A stretch of DNA of 64,000 nucleotides from Chiua virens (Eukaryota > Basidiomycota > Agaricomycetes > Boletales > Boletaceae). The stretch covers positions 930,001 to 994,000 of the forward strand of contig JAHNUO010000001.1 of assembly GCA_019787685.1 (NCBI GenBank), read 5' to 3'. The translations under genes were made by a program, and so were the position numbers. Within the stretch, counting starts at the first letter, position 1, and the number at the start of each line of letters is the position of its first letter. This document shows, one piece after another, positions 11,188 through 22,398 of this stretch. Under the pieces are notes generated by a model, which was not told where the DNA came from, did no database searches, and was given only the letters and a program-made list of their open reading frames with translations.

Positions 11188-14100
11188 TCATGTCCTCTTC
11201 GCCAATGTCTTCCTCAAGTCCACATTCTGCTTTTCCAATGTCTGTATCCTCACCTGTGCATCGTACACTTTCTTCAGCAAATAACGCCGTCTCTCTATCG
11301 ATGCTCGCTTGCTCCCCCACAGTGACCGCCAAACGCTTTCGGCACCGCTAATTTCTTGCAGCGTGGCAAGCTCGGTTTCGCAAGCTTTGATGATGCTATC
11401 TGCACCAGCAATGAGTTTGTCATTTACTGTGATATCTTGAGTCGCTTGAAAGACTGGATCTATGGTCGAATCAGCAGCGTGATCGTAATGACGACTGCTA
11501 GAAGCAGACCATTCACGACTCTCTCGAAAACGTATTTGAACACGGGTTTTCCTGGACGTATGATAGACGGTCGCCCTGGTCACGAATCTTAGAAACTGGC
11601 CATTTCAAAGTCGACATGACGTAGCTCACCGTTAAAAGTTCCGATAGAGATCAACTCCGCATGCTCCATAGAACGCAAAGCGAGTTCATCTCCCTTGAAT
11701 GGGAAGTTCGCCAATATGTCATAGTAAGGAAGCTGTGTATCCAGCGTAAACCTCGTCAAGGGTTTATGAAGCACAGAATCATAGGGAACCTCACCTCCTC
11801 CTTTTGCGAAAGTTTCTTGAGCACGGTCCAGACCTGCTCGCGCGACCACGCTAGAGATTTGGCATCCTCGATATCTTCCCCGAAGGCACTCTTCCGGAGC
11901 TCGCCGATACTACGGGAGATAATATCTTCAACCGCATCGTCGATGGCTTGACCGCTGCGAACTTTGTGGATCAACTGGACATCATAGTTGAACGTACACT
12001 GTAAATAGAAAGGATGGCACAACTAACGATTTCAAGATCGCTCGCGCGACCACCAAGGCGTTCAATGCTGGCTACCTCCGGTTTGCTGAGCTCTGCAATC
12101 ATCCCGGCATCACGCAGACGGTGTCTCACGAATTCCACGGCGCTGCGTGTATCTGCATCATACAGGGGGATGGAATTCAAAGGCTTCGATGGGAGGGCTA
12201 GTAGTAAAAAGGAGAAGTGAGCTGTTGGGCCAATAGCGAGAATTCAGAGCGTACCGCGCGCGATTAATTTCGCATTCTCTCTGTTGTCGCTGATAACGAT
12301 AACATGCGCGATCTGAAATGTGTGAGGGACGAATTCTTTTATGATAGGATGTTACAATGCGCTAACATACCTTATTCTCAACCAGAGTTGCTGCCCATTG
12401 GCAAAGCACATTTTGCAATTCTTCCCTATAAACACTGCCCCGTGCACCATAGTTCTTGATGACCACCACGGGAAGGGCTGCAATAGCTTCAACCTCCTCT
12501 GCCGTTCTCTCCTTTCTTATGAGTTCGTCTTCCATTTCTTTTTCTTTCTTGATCCCAAAAACTCCGTCTTTACCACCTGCAGCATCGCTATCCTCTACAC
12601 TGAAAACCTCATCACCAATTCCGAGCTCGGACATAATACCATTTCCAGCAACGCAGTCTATCCTACCGTCGTGCCAGGTGCCCTGACGTACACGCTCTGT
12701 TAGGCGTATTTCCTCTATCTTGCGAGCCTCCTGCTTTCGACGGGCCTTGAACTCCTGCCTAGTAGCTTTGCGAAGTGATAGGTTCACGTCAATGAGAGCG
12801 GATCCAACTACTTCCAGGATTTGTTTCAGCTGGTCCGGGAGGGTACTGCTAAAACCAGCTGCACGTATACACAATGGGTAAATGGCATACTGGAGAAGTG
12901 GTACGACGTGCCTTTTTGACCAATGACACCCATGCTGGCAATATCAATAACGTTGGTAAGAGAATTAAAAAACGTGAAGACAGGTCTGTAGCCGGTTTGC
13001 TGCGCTAGTGCAGCTACGAGTCTGGTGTCAGAGGTGGCTTTATTGAGCTCTGCGCAATCGATCACCAAAGTTTTCCTGTGAATAACACATCTTGAATGTA
13101 CGAAGAAACATCTTAAGTTCCACTAACCGGTCACTTTCTTGTAATACAGCGGAAATCAACTGTGACTTCCCACTGCCCTGAGGTCCGTGAACAAATGCGA
13201 CGGATGCTGCGAACTCTGTGAGCGATGCCCACACGATAGTGTATACATACATGGTGGGTCAGTTAGGTAGCTTCTTAAGGTATATTCTGCTTCTCTGCGT
13301 TCCTTCAGCCCGCTTTGGTTCGTTACTGGGGTATCTTCAGGTTTTGACGAGAGGGGCAGAGCATGAGTTTGCAGCCACCTGAAAAGCCCGTATTCTTTTG
13401 GCAGTTCAACGTTGAACTTCCCGACCGATAATCAGCAGTCAACAAACCTCTATAATCAAACCAATTCAACATCTTCGCTTCAATAGAGAGTGCTCGGATA
13501 GGGTCAAAGATCTGTACATGGTGGATTAACACAGGAGCGAAAAATCCCTCCGGTACATACAGTGTATGTCAATGTGCCAAGCAGGAAGAACAGAATGGGC
13601 AATACTATTCTTGGGTGACTTGTGAGCCAGGTGCGAATAGCGTGAGCCTGAAGGGGTCGCTGGTAAAGTATTTGCAGACGAGTAGGTTGTCCACTATTCG
13701 GAAATTGATACCCATGGATCGTATTGCGCACAATGGCGGCCGACCGAACACGTACGAATGAAACATCTGCGAAGCGGGAAGTTCCGGTAGGAACGGGTTT
13801 GGGAGGAACCAAGTCCTTTATGCGGCCATAGGGCTGTCAATACAGTGAGAGTAGTGCATAAACAGCAATGACTAAACGACTTGCGCGGAAAATCTCGTAA
13901 AGCGCTTCCTCTTGGATATCAGGTCCGTCGAAGCAAACTTTGAGAATAGGAGACGGGTATCTGTCCATGTCCTGACAATAGGTTATGAATGTCTTTAACT
14001 TGACCGCGTGGTGTGAGAACATACCTCCAACCATGGGTGACCTTTGACGAGCCAGACATTCCCCCAACCGAGCCCAGCCCAAGATGGCATAGCATGCTCG

Positions 14101-14586
14101 TCGGCCTCCGCCCTGAGTTGGTCCTCGATGTCTTTGAGCGCGCTCTCTTTGTCATCGGCACGATAGGCAAACTTGACGAAGACACCACCATCCTTTTGGT
14201 ACGGTTGGAGGGAAAGGACTTGAAACCCGTGTAATTTGACGGCGGAAAGACGGGATTCCAACTCTCCTAGAAGTGACTCTTCGCGGAGGATGCCAATATA
14301 GTGCCGAAGACTGGGTAGTGGTCAGAGGGATGAATGATGCAATCAAAAATGCGTACTCCCAAATGCCCAGTCGTATCGGAAAAACAGAATCCACGAAGAG
14401 CCATCCCTCCTGTCCGTATCCACGTGTAGATGTGGCCGCCAGTAGCAATAATCAGTGACTCACGGCATTTGTGGGTTGTTTCACAGTCAACTTCCGTGTC
14501 CCATGGGGCCTCCTAGCAGCAACAAGTCGAATTGTTGAGTTTGCTGCGGCGGTGCGGGCCAAACCCGCTACGTTTCGAGACAACAT
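11188..14586 (-). CDS. YME2: mitochondrial inner-membrane protein Yme2 (RNA12 family)
   Basis: Yme2 sits in the mitochondrial inner membrane and affects mtDNA nucleoid structure and escape of mtDNA to the nucleus. The start MLSRNVAGLARTAAANSTIR is a presequence; exon 2 continues EGWLFVDSVFPIRLGIWDLR after a clean GT-AG intron. In order follow SWAGLGWGNVWLVKGHPWLE, an RRM-like domain (SPILKVCFDGPDIQEEALYE ... RFADVSFVRVRSAAIVR), a membrane segment (IVLPILFFLLGTLTYT), FDPIRALSIEAKMLNWFDYR, a P-loop (VHGPQGSGKSQL, about 13165-13200), and the RNA12 domain with RPVFTFFNSLTNVIDIASMG and LPVVVIKNY. A coiled-coil tail (YDAQVRIQTLEKQNVDLRKT) closes the protein. It spans 3.4 kb with many short introns and is divergent from the nucleoporin gene. 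Confidence 0.88.
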
Positions 14587-14780
14587 AAGTGCTCAGGTTC
14601 AGGAAGCTTGGAGATTTGAAGTAACTGACAATGATGTAATCATGAGAAACTCTTTCCTTTTTTAGATTTCTCCAACGGGCCAAGGCAAGTTGTTTTTGCG
14701 TCCCGTGTTCATGTGAGCCTCGTTTTCCATCACCACCATCCACGTCCGCGTCGCCGTTCCGCTCGCCGTCCCAGACAGCG
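14587..14780. promoter_or_regulatory. divergent promoter, YME2 / nucleoporin
   Basis: 194 bp separate the YME2 and nucleoporin start codons on opposite strands. No clear TATA box is seen. A CTTTCCTTTTTT pyrimidine tract at about 14652-14665 could serve start-site choice on the plus strand. Confidence 0.45.
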
Positions 14781-17700
14781 ATGAGCACCTATACCCAGCA
14801 GAACCACACCGTCCCTCTCGCTCGCTCTAGCTCATTTTTTGGTACAATCAAAAACATCGTCACAGCCCCGTTCACCTGGTTCACGGGTTCAGAGGATGAG
14901 TTCGAGGACACCAAAGGAAAGCGGAGAAGACTCCAAGTCGCATCAGAAGATGTTTTCATGGAGGATGAGAGTGCTCCGAGCCGAGCCAAGAGAATGAGGG
15001 TCAGTTCCCCTACCAGGGACACTCAACCATACCTCGATCCCCCGAGATCGGCCTTCCCCCAGTCGCGGCGCATGTCAGATCACTCTACCACTGGTTCTCT
15101 CCGCCGTGATGTCACCAGGTCACCCCGGAAGACGTTGCATCTTTCGTCTGCTTCGTCTACTTCGAATCTCTTGCCACGTAATCGACGTACTGTATCTCCA
15201 CTTCCAAGCGGTTCGCACCTCAAGCCGCAGGGTATGGCACGCACGATGTCTCTCGATCCGCCCTCCCATTCGAGTTTCTCGTCTCGCACACAGCCCGCTT
15301 CTTCAATCCATGATCTCCAGTCGGAGGCAAATCATACAAGAAATTCCGTAGCTGCCGGTCGGGATATATCCATGTCCCCCCGACGTCTCCGGGTTCGCTC
15401 GTCACTCACTCCTCAACCGTCGGGTACTGGTTTCGGTCCCGTCGTCCCTCCCCGTCGCGAGCGGGGCCTTGACGAGCCCCCTCCTTTGACTGCTCTCATG
15501 TCGAATCCCATGTTTGTGAAACCTCCACCTGGTGTTCAGAAGCAGAGTGCCGCGGAGTCTCAGATGCAGCTAACACTGGGAACACTAGTAGAGTCTCAGC
15601 GGAGCGTACGTCGTGCATTTTTCCATATGCCGAGTATGAGTTGCTAATTGTCACTGTATAGACACGTGCACTAGCTCGTCAAAGCTCTATCTTATTCGGA
15701 ACGGGATCCATGACAGATGTATCCGCGCGTATGTGCTGCCTGTGACTGAATCATCTGGCATGAATTGACCTACATCTAGCAGGTCACCTGTGGCCGGTTA
15801 ACAAAGCTGAGCTAGCCCTACAGGAGCTGGAGGTATACAAGACTCCGTTACTACCCACACGATTGAAGGGGGCTACAGCGGTACCGGACATGTTCATGCA
15901 CAAGGAAAAGAAGCCCATCACCCTAATGACTGACGATCGACCGGTCAAACCTCGACTCGGAACAAAAGGTAAACCGAAGGGTAAGGGTAAGGGTAAGAAG
16001 GATAGGGAAGCGATATACGGGACAAAACCGTATGCGGGAGAAGGCGGGATGAAGAAGTGGTTGGCGAGGCGCAAGAAGGAAGAAGAAGAAGCTAAAGAGC
16101 AGGAGATAGCAGAGGCAATGGAAGATGAAAGAGCGGAGGAGGAGAAACAGTGCAAGGAGGCAGAAGCAGAAAAGAAGCGTGAGGAAGAACTCAAGGTTCC
16201 TCCGCCCCCTCCTCCAGCTCCTGTCTTTGAACCTCGTGTGGCGCGTGAAGGGCCATTGAGCTCTTCATTGAGAGTGGGTCGTACGAGGATTGGCCGGAAT
16301 CACATAGAACACCCAGTATCACGACGTGCAAAGTTCTCGGCAGCATTCGAAGATGAGGACGAGGATATGGAGGAGTCTCATGCAGCGGAACATAAACTGC
16401 TTGAGGAGGCAGCTAAGAAAGCACCAGTTTTCGAGCTCCCCGCCGGCTTCACTTTCGCCAAAGAGGTGCGTTGTTCTGATCGATTGGGGATCTCACTTAC
16501 ATTTTCTTAGACAACCTTCACCCTTGACTTGGCTCACGCAAAGGAACCTCCAATCACTTCGCTTCCATTTTCCCTCACTAAACCCGGACCAGGGCCTGCA
16601 CCGTCACCCGCGCCTCCTCTTGTCGAGCCAGTGAAGGCGGCACTGATCGCAGTCCCCCCAACCCCGGTTCCAGAGTTGCCCAAGATTTCCCTCATACCTC
16701 CGACGCCCGAGACTGTAAAGGTTGCTTCAGAGGCTCCAACTGTTCCAGCGACAGTAGCACCGGCGATTAACGCTACAACGATGCCTGCTGGGATACCCAA
16801 TTTTTTCGCAAATTCCTCCATTTTTGGGAAGTCAACGGCTAGTACAACACCGCCTTCTCCATTTCTCACCCTGCCTGGGGCAGAACAACCAAAGCCTGTT
16901 CAAGTTTCGTTATCCCCTGTGCCAAAGGCGGCTGATGCAACCCCATCGCTATTCGGTCTACCCGCGCAATCTACATCAGCAGTTGCTACACCCGCTCCCG
17001 AGTCTGCGACAGCATCTTCCATATCAGCACCAAGAGAAGCTGTAAAGCCTGCGACGTCTGCACCCTCTCCAGTCCCACCTTTGACGTTCGGAGCACCCAC
17101 AAAGGCAGCCGAATCAGTTGCAGTACCCATTCCCGATCTGTCGTCGAAGCAGCCACCAGCAGAACTCGCTAAGCCTGCTGCTTCATCGAGCACTACACCC
17201 TTTACGTTTGGCGCTCCAGCTCCAGCTCCACACGTGGCTCCGGTTGCGGACTCGACCCCCGCTGCACCTGCTGCTACTGCTGAAGCACCGAAAAGTGCCT
17301 TCGCCTTTGGTCAGCCTGCCGCCGCCGCCTCGAACTCTACCCCTGCGCCAGTAACAACCCCTTCTACAACCGATAAGTCCAAATCTTTGTTTGGCACGCC
17401 CCCACCTGCAACTCCGTTTTCATTCGGACAGCGTCCAAGTACTGCTCTAGCAGAGGGGAAGCCTACGACGTCGGCATTTTCCTTTGGAACATCTACGACA
17501 GAGAAAAAGCCTGCCACGGAATTCACCTTCGGTTCTTCGACTGCGTCCACGGCAGCCCCTGCAGCCCCTTCCGCATTCAGCTTTGGCGGTGCCCCCAGTG
17601 GAACAACTGCGGCAGATGTCTCTAATAAATCATTTGCGTTCGGGTCAACTACGTCAGCTCGACCCGTCACACCTCCCAAAGCAGTGCAAGAGGTGACAAT

Positions 17701-18415
17701 GGACGAGAGCCCAGTGAGAGATATGGTATTGAATGGCAACGGCAAGGCACCGGAAAGACCGACACTTAATTTCTCTTTCAACCCGCCGAGCGAATCTGCA
17801 CTGTTTGCTCAGAGCCCAGCTACAACCACGGCCCCCTTTAGTTTTGGCGCTCCAGGTGCAACCGTCAACCCATTTGCCAAAGAGGAGATAAAGGAAACCA
17901 AACCCGCGGTCTTATTTACTAGTTTTGGGCAAGCACCTTCCACTGGATTTTCCTTCGGTCAAAAACTACCAGATAGTCCAGTGACAACCGCTCCTGCTGC
18001 TGCCCCTTTCCATTTTGCACAGCCGTCTCCAAGTGCTGCGCCTGCATCACCATTCACTTTTGGTGCTGCACCTACATCTCCGAATCCCTTTGGGCAACCT
18101 GCGGCCGCTTCTGCGCCATCGAGTCCCTCGACGTTCAATCGCCCGTTCTCCTTCGGAACTTCCACAGCAACGCAGCCAGCAGCCAGTCCGTTCGCATTTG
18201 GAACGGGCAGTCAGCCCGCTTCCCCTGCTGCTGGCAGCACTACACTTCCGTCAGGAACGACCGGCAGCACACCCTTTGCGTTCGGTGCGGGGACAGGTAC
18301 GGGTACCGCGCCAGCCGCAGGATCGTTGTTCACGATGGGCTCTGCGCCACCCCCAACGGATGCTGCGGGTGGCAGGCGAATAAAAGGGCTTCCACGGCGC
18401 GGTGCGAGACGGTAA
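14781..18415 (+). CDS. FxFG-repeat nucleoporin, Nup1/Nup60-like nuclear basket type
   Basis: Four exons (14781-15605, 15662-15728, 15780-16465, 16511-18415) give 1,160 codons, all phases agreeing. The N-terminus has SSFFGTIKNIVTAPFTWFTG, a short amphipathic, aromatic-rich helix like the membrane-binding helix of yeast Nup1/Nup60, then basic patches (GKRRRLQ, RAKRMRV) that could be nuclear localisation signals. Around residues 370-480 is a Lys/Glu-rich helical region with KPKGKGKGKK. The last exon is low-complexity Ala/Pro/Ser/Thr sequence with over a dozen FxFG or FG repeats (PFTFGAP, AFAFGQP, PFSFGQ, GFSFGQ, PFAFGTG), which in this family bind transport receptors. It ends in a basic tail RRIKGLPRRGARR. 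Assignment to Nup1, Nup60 or Nup2/Nup153 type rests on these short signals only. Confidence 0.8.
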
Positions 18416-18977
18416 TGCGATTGCGAATATGGCATGGTGGCCGGTGGGTAACACAAAAAAACTGGTGTTATTCACTTTTGTTTATCTCTGAAAATGAGCG
18501 CGCGACTTCTCCCCTCCCCTCTCCAATCCTTACGCTATCCTCGCTCATACCGATGTTATGCAAAGCATGCACCGAGTTGTACTTTTCATCCACATCCATC
18601 TTATATCGGAAGCTCTTGACTCCAGGCGCTCTGGGATCGCTGGTGTTGCGGGTGGCTGACGGCCACCACTTAGTTGCATTAATGTTTTTGGTTTCTCCTT
18701 TCGTTTCGAACTTTGAGATCATACTCACATGGGCTGAAGGCCTCGTAGATCCACGCACACAATCCTGCCTCATCGCATTACCAGCTACATTTACACACTG
18801 TCGTTGTGTTTTCTCCACTCTTTTGGTAGATGAGCCTTTAGCGCTTTAGCTTTAATGACCATGCTCTGCTGTGCTGTCCGAGTTTGCAATCTATCGTCAT
18901 CTACTTTTATGCGTGACGCGTCTGATATTGGCTACGCTACGACAACAACTCATTGAACGCGTGTCCCATAGTCCATC
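18416..18977. other. intergenic, nucleoporin 3' end and gamma-tubulin promoter
   Basis: 562 bp between two plus-strand genes. No conserved open frame or RNA gene is seen. CT-rich tracts (CTCCCCTCCCCTCTCC around 18510) are present, and the 3' part carries the promoter and leader of the tubulin gene. Confidence 0.4.
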
Positions 18978-20880
18978 ATGCCCCGCGAGATCGTGACGGT
19001 CCAACTAGGACAATGCGGAAACCAAGGTACGCTCCTTCCCTGTCCCGAACACGCTCGGCGGTCATCTAACGCAGTCTCTCTTTACCATTTTCCCTCCAAA
19101 TCTCCATCAAGTGGGTGCCGTGTACTGGCAACGACTCTGTGCAGAGCATGGAATCAACAAAGAAGGCATTCTCGAAGAGTGGGCAACCGAAGGTGGCGAT
19201 CGCAAAGACGTGTTTTTCTACCAAGCCGACGACGAGCACTACATCCCGCGTGCCATCCTCGTCGATCTTGAACCTCGGGTACGTCGGGTCGTCTCACCTG
19301 GATGTTCGTCCTGACGCGCGTGACGCGACAGGTGATCAACAACATCTTGAGCTCGCCGTGGGCGAATTTGTATAACCCGGAGAACATATTCATGTCAAAG
19401 GACGGTGGTGGTGCGGGGAATAATTGGGCGCATGGGTATGCATCGGGGGAAAGACTGTACGAGGAAGTGATGGAGATGATCGATAGGGAGGCAGAAGGAA
19501 GCGATTCACTCGAGGTACGGACATGCTCGATGCCCTCAGTTAGTCACGGTGTTCGACGCGGCCTTTATTTTAGGGATTCATGCTCATGCACTCCATCGCG
19601 GGTGGAACGGGCTCCGGCTTCGGCTCGTTCGTACTCGAACGGCTGAACGACAAGTTCCCCAAGAAACTCATTCAGACGTATTCTGTCTTTCCTAACGCAC
19701 AAGAGGGCGACGTCGTCGTACAGCCGTACAACTCCCTCCTTACCCTCAAACGGTTGACGAACCACGCCGATTCGGTTGTCGTGCTCGACAATGGTGCACT
19801 GTCGCGGATAGCGGCGGACAGGCTGCACGTTCAGACGCCGACGTTTGATCAGACGAATCAGCTCGTGAGCATGTCATCCTTGTCGTCCAACATGGACAGT
19901 GCTGACAATGTCTCTTGTGACAGGTATCGACGGTGATGGCAGCGAGTACGCAGACGCTGCGTTATCCTGGTTACATGAACAATGATCTCGTGGGCATCAT
20001 CGCGTCCCTCATTCCTACACCACGGTGTCACTTTTTGATGACGTCTTATACCCCCTTCACGAGCGACCAAATTGACAAGGTCAGTCCATGATGCACGATG
20101 CCCTCAAACGCTTGATTTATGGTCGGTAATTCCTAGGCGAAACCAATCCGGCGCACGACAGTCCTAGACGTCATGCGCCGTCTACTACAACCCAAGAACC
20201 GCATGGTATCAACGACGCCCAGCAAAACCGCCTGCTACATCTCCATCCTTAACATCATTCAGGGAGACGTCGACCCGACCGACGTGAGTTTGTTGCGTGA
20301 TGTGTCGGTCTGGGTACGCTGACCAAGTCGTGTGACGTTAGGTACATCAATCACTGCTCCGCATACGAGAACGGCAGTTGGCCAATTTCATCCCATGGGG
20401 ACCTGCGTCGATACAGGTGGCGTTGACGCGTCGGTCTCCGTATGTGACGACGAATCATCGCGTGAGCGGACTGATGCTCGCCAACCATACGAGCATTGCG
20501 TCCGTACGTCTGCTCTTTTTCCTTGCCAGAGCACGTTCATTGCTGAGTCGAGGTTGCTGATCTTGTCGCTTCCAGCTGTTCAAGCGTATGTTGGACCAAT
20601 TTGATCGTCTCAGAAAGCGCAATGCATTCTTGGAACAGTACAAAAAGGAAAAGATGTTTGAGAACTCATTGGAAGAGTTTGACGATGCGAGGTCAGGGCA
20701 GCGGGGTATCATTTGGTGGTGTATGCTCAACCCATTTTTCAGAGCGACGGCAGAAGAACTGCTCAAGGAGTACAAAGCTTGCGAAAGCGCTGATTATATC
20801 ACATATGTGGGTCCCTTATGTCTGCATCTCACCATAGTTGTTTATTTCTCCTCCAGGGTGCACCTGAAGAAGGCACATAA
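18978..20880 (+). CDS. gamma-tubulin
   Basis: Gamma-tubulin, the template protein of the gamma-tubulin complex that nucleates microtubules at spindle pole bodies. It is separated from alpha and beta tubulin by [16 protein letters not shown], the [20 protein letters not shown] segment, [22 protein letters not shown] with [16 protein letters not shown], the nucleotide-binding loop [64 protein letters not shown] and [11 protein letters not shown]. About eight exons join by GT-AG introns; the last reads SADYITYGAPEEGT* after an intron from 20819 to 20866. One intron near 20692-20741 removes an otherwise in-frame insertion, restoring [17 protein letters not shown]. The gene appears intact. Confidence 0.93.
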
Positions 20881-21084
20881 ATTGCACATTACGGATGCTG
20901 ACCACATGCTTATTGTAATTGGACTATTCTTGTTCTTGTACTTGCGACACATGTAATGGTTCAGACGAAATGCTTATCATGGAAGAAAAATACATTGCAG
21001 GATGAGATCTAATACAACAAGGGAAGTGTGATAATAATCCACAGCAGTATAGCCTGTCGATATGGAGACTACGGAGGGGTCAAA

Positions 21085-21826
21085 TTACGACTTCTTTGAC
21101 CCCTCCAGCTTCTTCCCAATGTCTACACCTAGGCCAAATATCAATTTTACCATAGTAAGAGTCACGAAGCAAAGCATACCTCGAAGTTTGACACCCAAGA
21201 CCCTTTCCATCTTGGAGAGAATCTGGGGGTTCGGGATAGCCTTTCCCGACTCGTAATCTTGAATGACAGAAGGCTTCTCATTAGTCTTCTGAGCCAGATC
21301 CTTCTGCGTCAACTGCTTCTCCTGACGAGCAGGTCTGGATAGCCTATGGCACACATACACGTAAGTGGACTTGCAATATAAAGGACGAGGCGTGTGTGAA
21401 TACTTACCTTGCCAACAGAGGCAGTGACTTTGGCAGGTGGGGCAACCTCATTCTCCCGGTCAAGTTTGGCTATTTTCTGGTGATCAGGGGCTGGAGGATG
21501 TTATATCAGTCATGCTCAATGGTCAGACTGTATGTGTGAATGGGTGCCGACCTGCACGAGCCTTGTTCCCACCAGCAGTGACCTTCTTGTCCGTCGCAAC
21601 GACGGCCCCAGATCGACGTGCCTACACAAGGCGCATAAGTTACTCCAAACGATGTCCCTATGAAAGCATCACTTACAGCTGTCAAGAGAAACGAGGTAAG
21701 CAGGTTGGACGAGAAGTTGTGTCAGTACGACTCACCATTCAGATCACCAGCATTGCGGGCGACTTTCGGGGCTTTGGCTTTCAAGCCGATGACGGTCTTG
21801 CTGTCCCAGTCAACGTTACCGCTCAT
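21085..21826 (-). CDS. MBF1: multiprotein-bridging factor 1 (HTH coactivator)
   Basis: Mbf1 is a conserved cytoplasmic/nuclear coactivator that bridges bZIP activators and TBP and also acts on stalled ribosomes. Exons from ATG at 21824-21826 give [50 protein letters not shown] and [20 protein letters not shown]. The helix-turn-helix domain follows ([40 protein letters not shown]), then [19 protein letters not shown] and a basic end. Five exons with GT-AG introns; the C-terminal intron (about 50 bp) joins KLRG to VDIGKK. Length (about 150 residues) fits the family. It converges with gamma-tubulin, 204 bp between stop codons. Confidence 0.93.
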
Positions 21827-22398
21827 TGTAAGAAGGGTGCTTTGGTTGTGGTGGTGGTCAAGGGTAACACGTATGTTCGCTATGACTTGTCATAAAGCTC
21901 ACAGATATTTATGTGTCACGCTGTCACGCTGTCACGCATGAGTCACCGCAGAGAAAGTTCCAGGCAACTACAGCAGGAACTAGCAAACTCGTTCTCTAAG
22001 ATCCACGAGTCCCCCTCGATGCATAAACCGCCTCAAGCGTGCAAAGGTTCACAGATTGAACTCCCGGTATACGTAGCATATTTGTGCTCCGAGTCATGAC
22101 CATCTAGTGGGCATTGTAGAGAATACAGGCCCGACCTTTCATATCACTCCCATGTTCCATGTATTTTTACAATCGTTTCTCTACTGACGGAGGCACGCAC
22201 CATACAGGCTGTGGTTTGTGCACACTAGAGCTTTGGATTATGGGCTTTCAACAAACTCGGCACTGAGTACTGATAGCTCACAATACTATAGACTAGTGAC
22301 CAATCGGTCTACCGTCGCTGTGGAAGGGTCGGTCACCAGTCTAAACACGCCATGAGACAACATGTTGCTGAGAGTTGGAAATCTCGCATCAAACAACT
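21827..22398. other. intergenic, no gene seen
   Basis: 572 bp between the MBF1 start and the end of the D-lactate dehydrogenase gene, both on the minus strand. A short direct repeat (TGTCACGC three times near 21913-21937) is the only structure noted. It should hold the MBF1 promoter. Confidence 0.35.

Noticed and set aside
16534..18165. Antisense open frames opposite the nucleoporin
   Set aside because: They arise from the repeated Ala/Pro/Thr codons of the FG region; no start context, introns or family support.
18978..20880. Beta-tubulin
   Set aside because: The start [16 protein letters not shown] could suggest it, but [20 protein letters not shown] and [18 protein letters not shown] are gamma-tubulin signatures.
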